DNA from: Tetramitus jugosus
Lineage: Eukaryota > Heterolobosea > Eutetramitea > Acrasida > Vahlkampfiidae
NCBI GenBank assembly: GCA_937625935.1
Contig: OW569368.1
Coordinates: 424,978 to 488,977, forward strand
Reading direction: 5' to 3'
Length of the DNA stretch: 64,000 bases
Position 1 is the stretch's first letter, and each line of letters starts with the position of its first letter. Shown here in pieces: positions 1 through 8,075 of this stretch. A program made the position numbers and the translations under genes. The notes beneath the pieces are model-generated. The model searched no databases. It was not told the origin of the DNA and saw nothing but the letters and a program-made list of their open reading frames with translations.

Positions 1-638
1 TGGGAGTGTTCTATCGTCCATCAGCAATGATCTTTTGGGCTCATTACTTTGTGTTGTCAAAGTATGCTGAGCTGTTGGACACTGTGTTGTTGATTGTGAA
101 GAATCCTGAGAGACCAGTGCCATTCCTGCACTATTATCATCATTCTACCGTCTTGTTGTTTAGTTGGTATGCAGAGGAGTATCACTTCTCTGTTGGTTTC
201 TGGTTCTGTATGATCAATGCTCTCATCCATTCATTCATGTACTTTTATTATTTTTTGACCGTAAGTAGTTCGTACTATAGTTACGCAAACAAACACATCT
301 TTTGTTGTTCTGTCTAACATTTGGGTGATTTTGGAATCATTGACTTTGAATTCTTCTTTTGTTTCAACTTCATTCGATGTGTTAGGAATTGGGGTATAGA
401 AATGTTAACCATGGGACAAATTGCTCAAATGGTAGCCGGTATTGTTCTCACTTCCCTCTGGTTCAGAGAGTACTTGAAGACAAAGTCATGTGACTGTACT
501 CGACCAATCGAGATGATTGTTGCCTGTATTTTGATGTATGGAAGCTATTTGTTCCTATTTGTTCGCTTCTTCATCTTGAGATACAGACAAAAGACAAGTT
601 CGAGAGCTCCAACACCAAAAGGTGGAAAGGAGCAATAG
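1..638 (+). CDS. Very-long-chain fatty acid elongase (ELO family), 5' end outside window
   Basis: ELO enzymes are multi-pass ER proteins that condense malonyl-CoA with acyl-CoA in fatty-acid elongation. The diagnostic histidine box HYYHHS lies at about 138-155, followed by the family motif FMYFYYFL near 237-257 and the LTMGQIAQM segment near 405-432; two more hydrophobic segments follow. The C-terminus is Lys-rich (KTSS...GGKEQ). The gene enters from the left, so the N-terminus is missing. An intron lies between about 261/272 and 385. The strong donor GTAAGT at 261 with the acceptor TTAG at 385 breaks the frame. A weaker donor GTACTA at 272 with the same acceptor keeps the frame and gives the usual family spacing, so I favour 272-385. 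The family call is secure; the substrate class is unknown. Confidence 0.88.
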
Positions 639-949
639 AAAAACCACGGTATTCCCATATAAGTATACTTATGACCTCATTGTGAGTCTTTGTGTGCATG
701 CGTGCAATTCAAACAATCCCTTACTGTAAAAGAAATCCAAAAAAACATGACATTCACTTTATACCTTTCGATGCTGTCTCTTGGAGGAGATATTGGATTA
801 CGCCTCTCCACACAAAGAACTGATGTTCTGATCAAGGCGAAAAGCTCATTAAAATTAGGTATTTCGCCCTATTCCCATTCTTGATCTCTGAGTCGCTGTA
901 ATTCAATTCCATCACGAACCAGAAAACAACAACACACGTTCTGAAAAAA

Positions 950-1765
950 ATGAAAACAAGTACTTTGGTCTCCACTGCCTCCTGTCTCATCAACTGTGTG
1001 TTGGCACTGTACTTTGACTTTCATGTGTTTTTCAATCCAAATGACAAAACTTTTGTGAGAGACTCCCATGTCAAGCTGTACACTGTTTTCAAGTCATTGG
1101 CTGCCTTTAGCTTTTTGTACCTCTGCCTCCACAATTATCGCCAGAGTGTGCACAAGACGATGGCAAAACTGATTTTGTTGGGCCAGTTTTTGTCTGTGAT
1201 TGGTGACATCATGTTAGCTCTCAGCTATTTCCAAGAAGTGTACTTTTTGATTGGTGGTGCGAGCTTCCTGTTTGCTCACGTAGCTTACATGAGTGCATTC
1301 GTGTCCAATATTCTTCTGTCTCTCAAGAAGGGCCGCGAGAAGGAGAATCAGTCAGGCTCCAATTTACAGTGGATTCGCTACTCGTTCTCGTTTATTTCAG
1401 TTGCGTCGTACTTTATTGGATTTTGCTATGTGATTCCTTCTATCAAGCCAGAATTGACAAGTTTGAGAACATTGGCCATTGCCTATACAATTATGATTAC
1501 AATCATGGTTGGTTTAAGTCCAGCAGGTGAGAACTTGTTTGTTCCTGCGGTTGCAGCTCCAACGACAAACGACAACAAGAAGCAAGCACCAAAGCAAGTG
1601 TTGAACAAAAAGTTTGTTTACCGTGTGGTAGGCAGTTTCTTCTTCTATCTTTCTGACATTTGTGTAGCCAGAAACAAGTTTATTGGAGAGGACTTTATGA
1701 TTAACAAGGCCGTTGGTCTTCCTCTGTACTTTGTCGCACAACTGATCATTGCTTCCTCTCTGTAG
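950..1765 (+). CDS. TMEM86/YhhN-family membrane protein, probable lysoplasmalogenase
   Basis: The 271-residue, mostly hydrophobic protein has about eight predicted membrane spans. The family is recognised from the GQFLSVIGDIML segment (residues about 77-88), the FLFAHVAYM segment (about 104-112) and the C-terminal SDICVARNKF motif (about 236-245), which match the conserved S/G-D and SD-x-x-x-A-x-x-K-F signatures of YhhN/TMEM86 proteins. Characterised members hydrolyse the vinyl-ether bond of lysoplasmalogens. A Lys/Asn-rich loop (residues about 199-219) is an addition. The ATG at 950 follows an A-rich leader, and no better upstream start is present. The role in this organism is inferred from the family only. 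Confidence 0.8.
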   Translation: MKTSTLVSTASCLINCVLALYFDFHVFFNPNDKTFVRDSHVKLYTVFKSLAAFSFLYLCLHNYRQSVHKTMAKLILLGQFLSVIGDIMLALSYFQEVYFLIGGASFLFAHVAYMSAFVSNILLSLKKGREKENQSGSNLQWIRYSFSFISVASYFIGFCYVIPSIKPELTSLRTLAIAYTIMITIMVGLSPAGENLFVPAVAAPTTNDNKKQAPKQVLNKKFVYRVVGSFFFYLSDICVARNKFIGEDFMINKAVGLPLYFVAQLIIASSL

Positions 1766-2047
1766 AATCTCTCTCATCGGTGGTCGGACAACACTTCACA
1801 TAAATGGCTAACAAACCTCCTCCTACTATCCATCTCCTAAATGAAGCAATTGTCAACTTGCACTCAAAAGCATCCAGATAAGGAGTCACACTCATGAAAC
1901 CTTTGTATTCTTCAACGAATCAAAAATCAAAATAGTTTCGCCGCGAACAGAAGCTTCAACCAGACACGAACGGAGTAAACACAAAGATTCAAACAACGAA
2001 CAAGCAAACAAGTGACGAACAGCCAACCAACCAGATATAACACAAGC

Positions 2048-2806
2048 ATGCAAACAAAGTTTTTCTCAGTCAAGAGACTGGCACAGTTTTATGCCCACCA
2101 TATTGCTAACAATCCACTGAAAACACAGTCGGCAACTGCTGGTACATTGTTTCTCATTGGTGACTTGATGTGTCAAACGATAGAGTACAATACATCTACG
2201 ACGTCGATAAAGAAGGAAACTGGTTTCGAGTTGGATTGGATGAGAACTGCAAAGATGGCTTCGTTTGGTTACTTGTTTGGTCCCGCGTCATATTTTTGGT
2301 ATCGTTTACTGGATAAGAAGGTTGTGTTCAAGTCAGCGGCCAAAGTTGCCGCGACCGCCGCTCCGCTCGCAAGTAAAGTGAGACCCAATGTGAAAACAGT
2401 CGTATCAAAAGTCGTGATTGATGAAATGTTATTTTCTCCGGCGTGTATTGTAAGCTTGTTTGGTTTTGTAACGTTGTTGAATGGCGGTGGATTTGGCGAT
2501 ATTAGCAATAAGCTAAAGAATGATTTTGGGAGGACGTTTGTGAGCGACATGTGTGTTTGGGTTCCCGCCCAAACTGTAAACTTTTATTTTGTTCCGACGT
2601 TGTATCGGGTGTTATTCGTGAGTTTTATCAGTGTGTTTTGGAATTGTTATTTGAGTTTTATGACGAATCGTGTCACGAGTGAGGAGACCATCAGTGGTGA
2701 AGAACAAAAGACAATAGGGGAAGTGGGTATAGAGAAGATTAAGTTTAAAGAACTAGGGAAGGAAACAAATGTAGTGAAGAAATTAGAGCTTTCGACTGAA
2801 CAGTAG
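2048..2806 (+). CDS. Mpv17/PMP22-family membrane protein
   Basis: This is a member of the Mpv17/PMP22/Sym1 family, small four-helix proteins of the inner mitochondrial or peroxisomal membrane. Seen here: an N-terminal YxxHxxxNPLKTQS segment, GDLMCQ, then R-T-x-K-M-A-x-F-G with GPASYFWYRLLDK, and the C-terminal signature W-V-P-A-Q-x-V-N-F-Y-F-V-P with YRVLFVSFISVFWNCYLS. The reading frame is open from a GTG at 2012, but the first ATG is at 2048, giving 252 residues. A 40-residue charged tail after the family domain is extra. Whether it is mitochondrial or peroxisomal cannot be told from the sequence. The urate oxidase nearby is peroxisomal, but that is not evidence for this gene. Confidence 0.87.
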   Translation: MQTKFFSVKRLAQFYAHHIANNPLKTQSATAGTLFLIGDLMCQTIEYNTSTTSIKKETGFELDWMRTAKMASFGYLFGPASYFWYRLLDKKVVFKSAAKVAATAAPLASKVRPNVKTVVSKVVIDEMLFSPACIVSLFGFVTLLNGGGFGDISNKLKNDFGRTFVSDMCVWVPAQTVNFYFVPTLYRVLFVSFISVFWNCYLSFMTNRVTSEETISGEEQKTIGEVGIEKIKFKELGKETNVVKKLELSTEQ

Positions 2807-2925
2807 TAAATGAACTGTTGAATTGTTGAATCACACATGTGTGAATGTTTGTTTGTTGTTCGATTGTTGTGTAGTTTTTATTTACAAATGGGTGTTTGAG
2901 TGAATGCCTTCACCAAAGGGTCTAT

Positions 2926-3747
2926 TTACAAGCCCAAGTTCATATTTTGCATTTGGGACACTGGCACAGAAGTGTAAGTGCTAGTTGTTGTTGTACCCAT
3001 CATTGGAGCAGTAGTCATCATTGTTGGGTTAGCGGTCATCATTGTAGGTGCCGGATTCAGTGGTTGCTGTTGAATGATGGTAGTTGCTGGATGGATTGGT
3101 CCCAACTTGTCATGCTTCAAATCGTGCATGAGCTTGGCGTTTTCCATTCTACCTCCCACTCCAGCACTGCCAGTGTTGAATGCGGCAGCTTCTCTCTTTT
3201 CTCTCTTCTTCCAAGCTCTCTTTTCCTTTCTTGTCAACTTTGGACCTTTGGTGCTATCAAAGGCTGGTGTGGCTCCGGTTTGACCAACGACGACAGGCAT
3301 GGAATAAAATGTTTCATGCAAAGTTTTTTCAACCTCAATAGAAGTTCCTGTCAGACCAGTACCAGTAGTGGCAGCAGTAGTGGCTCCAGTGGTGGCTCCA
3401 GTGGTTGCGATTCCCTTCTTGTTCTTGTTCTTTTTCAATTTCTTTGCTTGTCTTCTACTCTTCCACTTTCCCATCACTCCATGAGCAGGAGCAGCAGTCG
3501 TGGTTGTTGTTGGCGCGACACCAGTTGTTGTTGGTGCTACACCAGTTGTAGGTGGAACACCCATGCCAGTTGCTGTTGAAGCCATCATGGGTTGTTGAAC
3601 AGGAAGGGTAGTTGTGGACAATCTAGGATCCACTCCCTTAACGATACCTGCGTCACTATAGGTGCCGTAGGAAGCGTTAAGTCCTTGCTCTGTGACTGGA
3701 TATTGTTGGAATTGAGTTGTGGTTGGGTTCAAATTTGTTTCGACCAT
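2926..3747 (-). CDS. Thr/Pro/Met-rich low-complexity protein of unknown function
   Basis: I do not recognise this 273-residue protein. It has an N-terminal Gln/Thr-rich part, repeated GVAPTTT blocks, a basic patch (KSRRQAKKLKKNKNKKG, about residues 93-109), repeated ATTGATTG blocks, a second basic patch around TRKEKRAWKKREKRE, and a Met/Thr-rich tail with repeated TMMT motifs. There is no signal peptide or membrane span. Two basic clusters in a disordered protein would fit nuclear or RNA-associated placement, but that is inference. The long open frame with a plausible ATG and non-random composition supports a real gene. The + strand frame over the same bases is a shadow of the repeats. Confidence 0.6.
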   Translation of the reverse strand: MVETNLNPTTTQFQQYPVTEQGLNASYGTYSDAGIVKGVDPRLSTTTLPVQQPMMASTATGMGVPPTTGVAPTTTGVAPTTTTTAAPAHGVMGKWKSRRQAKKLKKNKNKKGIATTGATTGATTAATTGTGLTGTSIEVEKTLHETFYSMPVVVGQTGATPAFDSTKGPKLTRKEKRAWKKREKREAAAFNTGSAGVGGRMENAKLMHDLKHDKLGPIHPATTIIQQQPLNPAPTMMTANPTMMTTAPMMGTTTTSTYTSVPVSQMQNMNLGL

Positions 3748-4086
3748 TGTTTGCTATTTTGTTTGAAGGTGCAGATGAGTGTATTTCGTTGGTTTGTTGT
3801 CTTTCAAATGTCCCAGAGAGGGAAGTGAAATACTTTTAAATGCCTAGATCCAATGTATTTTCATCCTCCTTATCAGTGTGGATGTCTATTTCGATACCCG
3901 TCGTGTTTCTCCGAATCACCGAATCCTATAAAATTGTGGCGGGTTGACCTTGACTAAAAAAATGCAGGTGGAAAACAAGGAACAAAAACGGTAATCTTTA
4001 CAAATGTGCAAGGTTGACCCGCATGTTCAAAGATTTCATGGATTGAGACTATTTATTATTATTATTTACACTACAACACTAACAGT
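3748..4086. other. Intergenic, no gene seen
   Basis: This holds the upstream region of the Thr-rich gene and the 3' flank of urate oxidase. An AT-rich TTATTATTATT run sits near 4048-4068. I see no ORF, RNA gene or repeat worth calling. Confidence 0.5.
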
Positions 4087-5127
4087 TTACAATCTTGATG
4101 GAGTGTTAAATCGAGTTCCATTTCTCTCATTGGAGTGATTTGGCTTGGCACCACGCACAATCTCAGCTTGAATCAATCCCATTGGGTCATCCTGTGGGAA
4201 GAAGACTTCATTGTTGTTCTCAAGATTAAATCTCTTGAGGTCAAACAAGAAGCAATGCAAGTTTGGCAATGAAATAAAGATGGATTCAACACTGGATTCA
4301 GCCTCCAAAATCAATGATCCCATCTCGTACAGTGTCAACTGAACAGAGTCAGAGTATGTTCCCTTGACTGGATCACCAGCAAACTCTTCAATCAAAATTC
4401 TCATGACAGTTGCAAAAATGCGATCAAAATCAACAATGAAAAACTTTTGAGAAAGGTTGACTGGGAGTTGAAGAGAAGGCTTTCCATCAGCCAACCACTT
4501 CTTGGCACTGGAGATGACAGATGGGCTGTACTTCCAATTGGCAAACACATTGGTTCTCACAATTCTTTCTGTAGTCTCTGGCAATGTAGTAAACTTGCAT
4601 CGATTGAATTTTGTGAAACCGGATTGAGTCGTCTTTGCCACAATCAAGTCCTTGATACCAGTTTCCATCTCCAAATCAGCACCCTTTCTCTCCGTCTTCA
4701 ATGCACAGAAACGAACATAGGGTTGCTTCTTTTGGAAGGCATGATGATGAGGTTGTCCCTTGACAGTCAATCTCTCCCAAATGGTCTCTTCAATCTTGAT
4801 ATCGACACCACTGACATGATCATATGTGGTCATAAAGTGCTTTGCTGTCAATAGTGCAAAATCTTCAATAGGTTGACACTTGTGATGCTTTGCAAGCACA
4901 AAAACAGTATTCTTGACAGTGTCTGTTGGCACAATCATGGAATTGTCACCATAGTAGTAAGAATCACCAAATTGTTCACCGAGGAGCAAGACTTGAACGT
5001 TGAGCTCAACCATCTCATGACGATCTGGGTGCTTGTTGACCTTGACGACACGAACAAGCGATTTTCCGTATTGGTGATTGCCTAGGGAGTACTTTTGAGT
5101 GAGGTTTTGAGTTCTGTTGGTGGCCAT
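4087..5127 (-). CDS. Urate oxidase (uricase), peroxisomal
   Basis: Uricase oxidises urate to 5-hydroxyisourate in purine breakdown. At 346 residues it is slightly longer than the usual 300-330. The tandem T-fold domains are recognisable from YGKSLVRVVKV (about 20-30), VPTDTVKNTVF (about 66-76), and the signature GIKDLIVAKTTQSGF followed by TTLPET. The catalytic set known from fungal uricase (Lys, Thr, His) is matched by K22, T68 and H291 (in NLHCF), and the C-terminal EVFFPQDDP-x-G motif is present. The protein ends in S-R-L, a classic type-1 peroxisomal targeting signal, so it is probably imported into peroxisomes. It is a single exon with an ATG at 5127 after an untranslated leader. Confidence 0.95.
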   Translation of the reverse strand: MATNRTQNLTQKYSLGNHQYGKSLVRVVKVNKHPDRHEMVELNVQVLLLGEQFGDSYYYGDNSMIVPTDTVKNTVFVLAKHHKCQPIEDFALLTAKHFMTTYDHVSGVDIKIEETIWERLTVKGQPHHHAFQKKQPYVRFCALKTERKGADLEMETGIKDLIVAKTTQSGFTKFNRCKFTTLPETTERIVRTNVFANWKYSPSVISSAKKWLADGKPSLQLPVNLSQKFFIVDFDRIFATVMRILIEEFAGDPVKGTYSDSVQLTLYEMGSLILEAESSVESIFISLPNLHCFLFDLKRFNLENNNEVFFPQDDPMGLIQAEIVRGAKPNHSNERNGTRFNTPSRL

Positions 5128-5373
5128 CTTGTCTCTTGTTTGCTATAGCTACGATTCTTGTTGTTTGTTGGTTTTTCCTTGTGTGATTTGAAGAAGAAGA
5201 GACAGACAACAGCAACAACACTTTTTATCAATGTTTTTTGGGGGCCATGGCAAAAATGGAGCGAGCCTTGTAAGCAAAGACTTTTGACCAGGAAAGGAAA
5301 GAGTAGGCGGACTTTTAGCTTCATCTCCGATTGTCCGGAGAGAAATATTAGTGAGGTGGAATGGTGTCCTTTA

Positions 5374-6309
5374 TCAGTCAATGTCGTCCATGATATCGTC
5401 GTCATGATGTTGTAGCGTCAAAGACTCACCTACTGTTTGGTTAGGCATGTCTTTGTCGGCTTCAGAACTTGTGGCACCAGACAGTGTTCGTGTGTTGGGG
5501 TACACAATGTGGTCAATGAACATGTCTCTGACGAGTTGTCGTGCCTGATCCAGAACGACCGTTCCACCGTGCTCCTCGAGTAAATCCTCCTTCGATGGAA
5601 AATGGTACTTGTCAGTGAGTTTCGAAGCAATATGGCTCAACTTACTTGACTTGACAATGTGAACCTTCTTCAACGACGTGGGATCAATAAAGTTCTTGGC
5701 CAGAGGAAACAACAGCTTGAACAATAGGTTCGGATATAGTACATAGACGGCACCCAGTGTCTCCGGGTAATAATCAGCCACTTTGATGACTCTCCTCAGA
5801 GCCACCATATCGGCATTCGCATCCGTTGCGCCCTCTCGATCCAAAATCATCACCAATTGATCATGAGGAGGCAATGGCAACAAGTACTGAACAGTCTTCT
5901 GAACAAAATAAATGACATACTTCCAGAATCTCTCATGCCCCGGATCTGATCTTTCATCATGCACATGATCCCTCATCTTGTATATGATGACCGGTCGTCC
6001 GAATCCATCCCTGCCATGAACAAACAACTGCCCTGATTGAATATAGTCTGCAACGTCCTTCTTTTTGATGGTATGAGGCTTGAATTCTTGTACCCATGCC
6101 ATACGTTCCCTAAACATCTGCTCTGCCTTACTCAAATCAAACGATCTGGCTCTCAGAAACCGAATGAGCGTGGCCGTGTTCTTGCAATGCACCGGAAAAT
6201 CTGAGTTGAGCCTAGATTTGAGATTCTGAAGGATCAGATCCTCGTCACCTGATAATTGCCTTTCAGCATGTTCATTGCGCTGCACATTCGGCAAGTCATA
6301 AGACTCCAT
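5374..6309 (-). CDS. CRAL-TRIO (Sec14-like) lipid-transfer protein
   Basis: This 311-residue protein has the two-part Sec14 architecture. An N-terminal helical CRAL-TRIO-N module contains RFLRARSFDLSKAE (about 49-62). The lipid-binding CRAL-TRIO domain contains GRDGFGRPVIIYKM (about 99-112), VMILDREGA, and the PETLGAVYVLYPNLLFKLLFPLAK segment that is characteristic of the binding-pocket gate. Family members move phosphatidylinositol or other hydrophobic ligands between membranes. The C-terminal about 50 residues are polar and unconserved in appearance. It lies tail-to-head with urate oxidase on the same strand, with about 250 bp between them. The ligand is unknown. Confidence 0.9.
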   Translation of the reverse strand: MESYDLPNVQRNEHAERQLSGDEDLILQNLKSRLNSDFPVHCKNTATLIRFLRARSFDLSKAEQMFRERMAWVQEFKPHTIKKKDVADYIQSGQLFVHGRDGFGRPVIIYKMRDHVHDERSDPGHERFWKYVIYFVQKTVQYLLPLPPHDQLVMILDREGATDANADMVALRRVIKVADYYPETLGAVYVLYPNLLFKLLFPLAKNFIDPTSLKKVHIVKSSKLSHIASKLTDKYHFPSKEDLLEEHGGTVVLDQARQLVRDMFIDHIVYPNTRTLSGATSSEADKDMPNQTVGESLTLQHHDDDIMDDID

Positions 6310-6527
6310 TCAGCTTCAGTAAGGTGGCTGTTGACTGTTTTTGTTGTTCTCGCGTGTTTGTTCGCTGCTCCAGTCTCCGATTGATTCCGATTGAACGTAC
6401 GATATTCGCACCCGACATTTGTGCATCACCCGTCATCCTTTTTGTCTCGAAACAGTCCTGATAAAAAAAAAATCAACTTCTCAGCTGTACAACACCCAAC
6501 AACCAACAACAACAACCAACTCACATC

Positions 6528-7952
6528 ATGTTGTCACAACTATTCGGCACGAGCTTGAACAATAACAACTATAGCAGTAGTCCAACTACGACTACTCCCA
6601 CGAATGCAGTCTCCTTTACCAACTTTAACAATAGCTCTTCTGCCTTTGGTAACAACAATAGTAACAGCAGTAACATTTATAGAGTATCACTCACACGTGA
6701 TCACCTTGTCGTGTTCAACACAAATCTCACCCGCACCGCACTGGTGGATGACAACAATCGGAGTTTTTTTGATCCCGACTCAAAGCCCGGTCTTTACGCC
6801 GCTTTGATGAACAAATTGACGGGAGCGGTGGATCAGCAATTGTATGTGTCGAGCTTTGAAAATTTGGAGCACACGGCACTGTTAATCCTGCTCTTGTCGC
6901 GTCACAAGACCACTCTCATAAACAACACAACATCGAATCACAACAATGAAGATGTTCATTTCTTGTGTTTGGCATCCAAGGGAAAATGGTTTACGAGCGA
7001 CGGTTTAAAAATGTATGGCGCACTCGTCGAAAAAATGCAACAAATGTTTCACTATTCGATGCCAAGCTACGGAGAAGCGGAGAATCAACGATTTTTTGCC
7101 ATCTACGATGTGGAGTCCAAAATTTCCGTTTCCAAGCACTCAAGCAAGCAAAGCTTTTCGACGAACAATACGAGCAGCAGCAGTAGTGGATATGAGAGGT
7201 TGCTTGATGAAGAGGATCGTTCATCATCCAAACGATCCTTTGCCTCATCCCCTTCCATTACCAACTCACCTTCATTGTCTTCCTCATTCTCGTCTTCCTT
7301 GACTCCACAACAAGAAGAGGATCCTGACATGATGAACACTGGTATTGAGTTCTTGTATGTAGATTGTCCTGTGACTCTACGCAGAATTCCTCACGTCTTC
7401 CATGAGACTGTGAGACGACTGGAGACTGAGATTGATCAATTGAGAGACAATGTGAATCGAGTCATGACTTGTTTGAATGAATCAATGGAATCAACTGATT
7501 CGCGAAGAGTGCAGGAAGAATGTGAACATGGTAGTGGCAATCCTAGTCATGGCAGTAGTGTGGTGAGTGATGAACCGATTGGAACGATTAAAATGTTTTT
7601 GGGATCGAATTTACCCAATGGTTGGTTGCCATGTTATGGTCAAGTGTTGAACAGGGACGAGTTTGAACAATTGTACAGTAACGTGACATCTAGTCATTAT
7701 CAGTTTAGAGTGTCGGATAAGCAGTTTCGGTTGCCTTGTCTGTGTCAACCACAGTTGCCCATTGTTGCAAGTCCTCAGACTGGTCTTCATCCAATCATGG
7801 AGAATGATCAGTTTGGAGGCATGACTGTTCATGATAGGTACGAGCCAGTGTCATTGGACAGTATACCATATGTGACAACCAGTTCAGACAGAGGCAGCGC
7901 ACAGGTGGATCACGATATGAACAGTGTGTGTTACATTATTAAGGCATTGTAA
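6528..7952 (+). CDS. Protein with C-terminal phage tail-collar-like domain
   Basis: This 474-residue protein has three parts. Residues 1-50 are Asn/Ser/Thr-rich. Residues 50-200 form a globular region I do not recognise (contains HLVVFNTNLTRTALVDD). After a Ser-rich linker comes a heptad-like coiled coil (about 293-322, ETEIDQLRDNVNRVM). The last 120 residues (from about 352) resemble the phage tail-collar fold (PF07484 type): GTIKMFLG, PNGWLPCYGQVLNR-x-E-F-x-x-L-Y, then F-R-L-P as in the usual GW-x-x-C-D-G-Q ... F-x-L-P-D-L pattern. A coiled coil before a collar domain is the layout of trimeric fibre proteins. The ATG at 6528 follows a CAAC-rich leader. The collar call is by eye and moderate; the biological role is unknown. 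Confidence 0.6.
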   Translation: MLSQLFGTSLNNNNYSSSPTTTTPTNAVSFTNFNNSSSAFGNNNSNSSNIYRVSLTRDHLVVFNTNLTRTALVDDNNRSFFDPDSKPGLYAALMNKLTGAVDQQLYVSSFENLEHTALLILLLSRHKTTLINNTTSNHNNEDVHFLCLASKGKWFTSDGLKMYGALVEKMQQMFHYSMPSYGEAENQRFFAIYDVESKISVSKHSSKQSFSTNNTSSSSSGYERLLDEEDRSSSKRSFASSPSITNSPSLSSSFSSSLTPQQEEDPDMMNTGIEFLYVDCPVTLRRIPHVFHETVRRLETEIDQLRDNVNRVMTCLNESMESTDSRRVQEECEHGSGNPSHGSSVVSDEPIGTIKMFLGSNLPNGWLPCYGQVLNRDEFEQLYSNVTSSHYQFRVSDKQFRLPCLCQPQLPIVASPQTGLHPIMENDQFGGMTVHDRYEPVSLDSIPYVTTSSDRGSAQVDHDMNSVCYIIKAL

Positions 7953-8075
7953 GAATTAGTATTATATGGTTCCACGAATAACTTGGATGGAATACCAATA
8001 AAAGTGGACAAAGAGATTGATAATAATTGGCTCATTTCGCAGCCATTTGACAAGTAAATAGAATCTTGAATGTTT

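Noticed and set aside
3061-3747. Plus-strand frames opposite the Thr-rich gene
   Set aside because: They are Cys/Ser/Trp-rich mirror images of ACN/GTT repeats with no start context; the minus frame has the better composition and ATG.
6528-7952. Bacterial or phage contamination at the collar-domain gene
   Set aside because: The gene is flanked closely by eukaryotic genes, has a eukaryotic-style CAAC-rich leader and the same base composition as neighbours.
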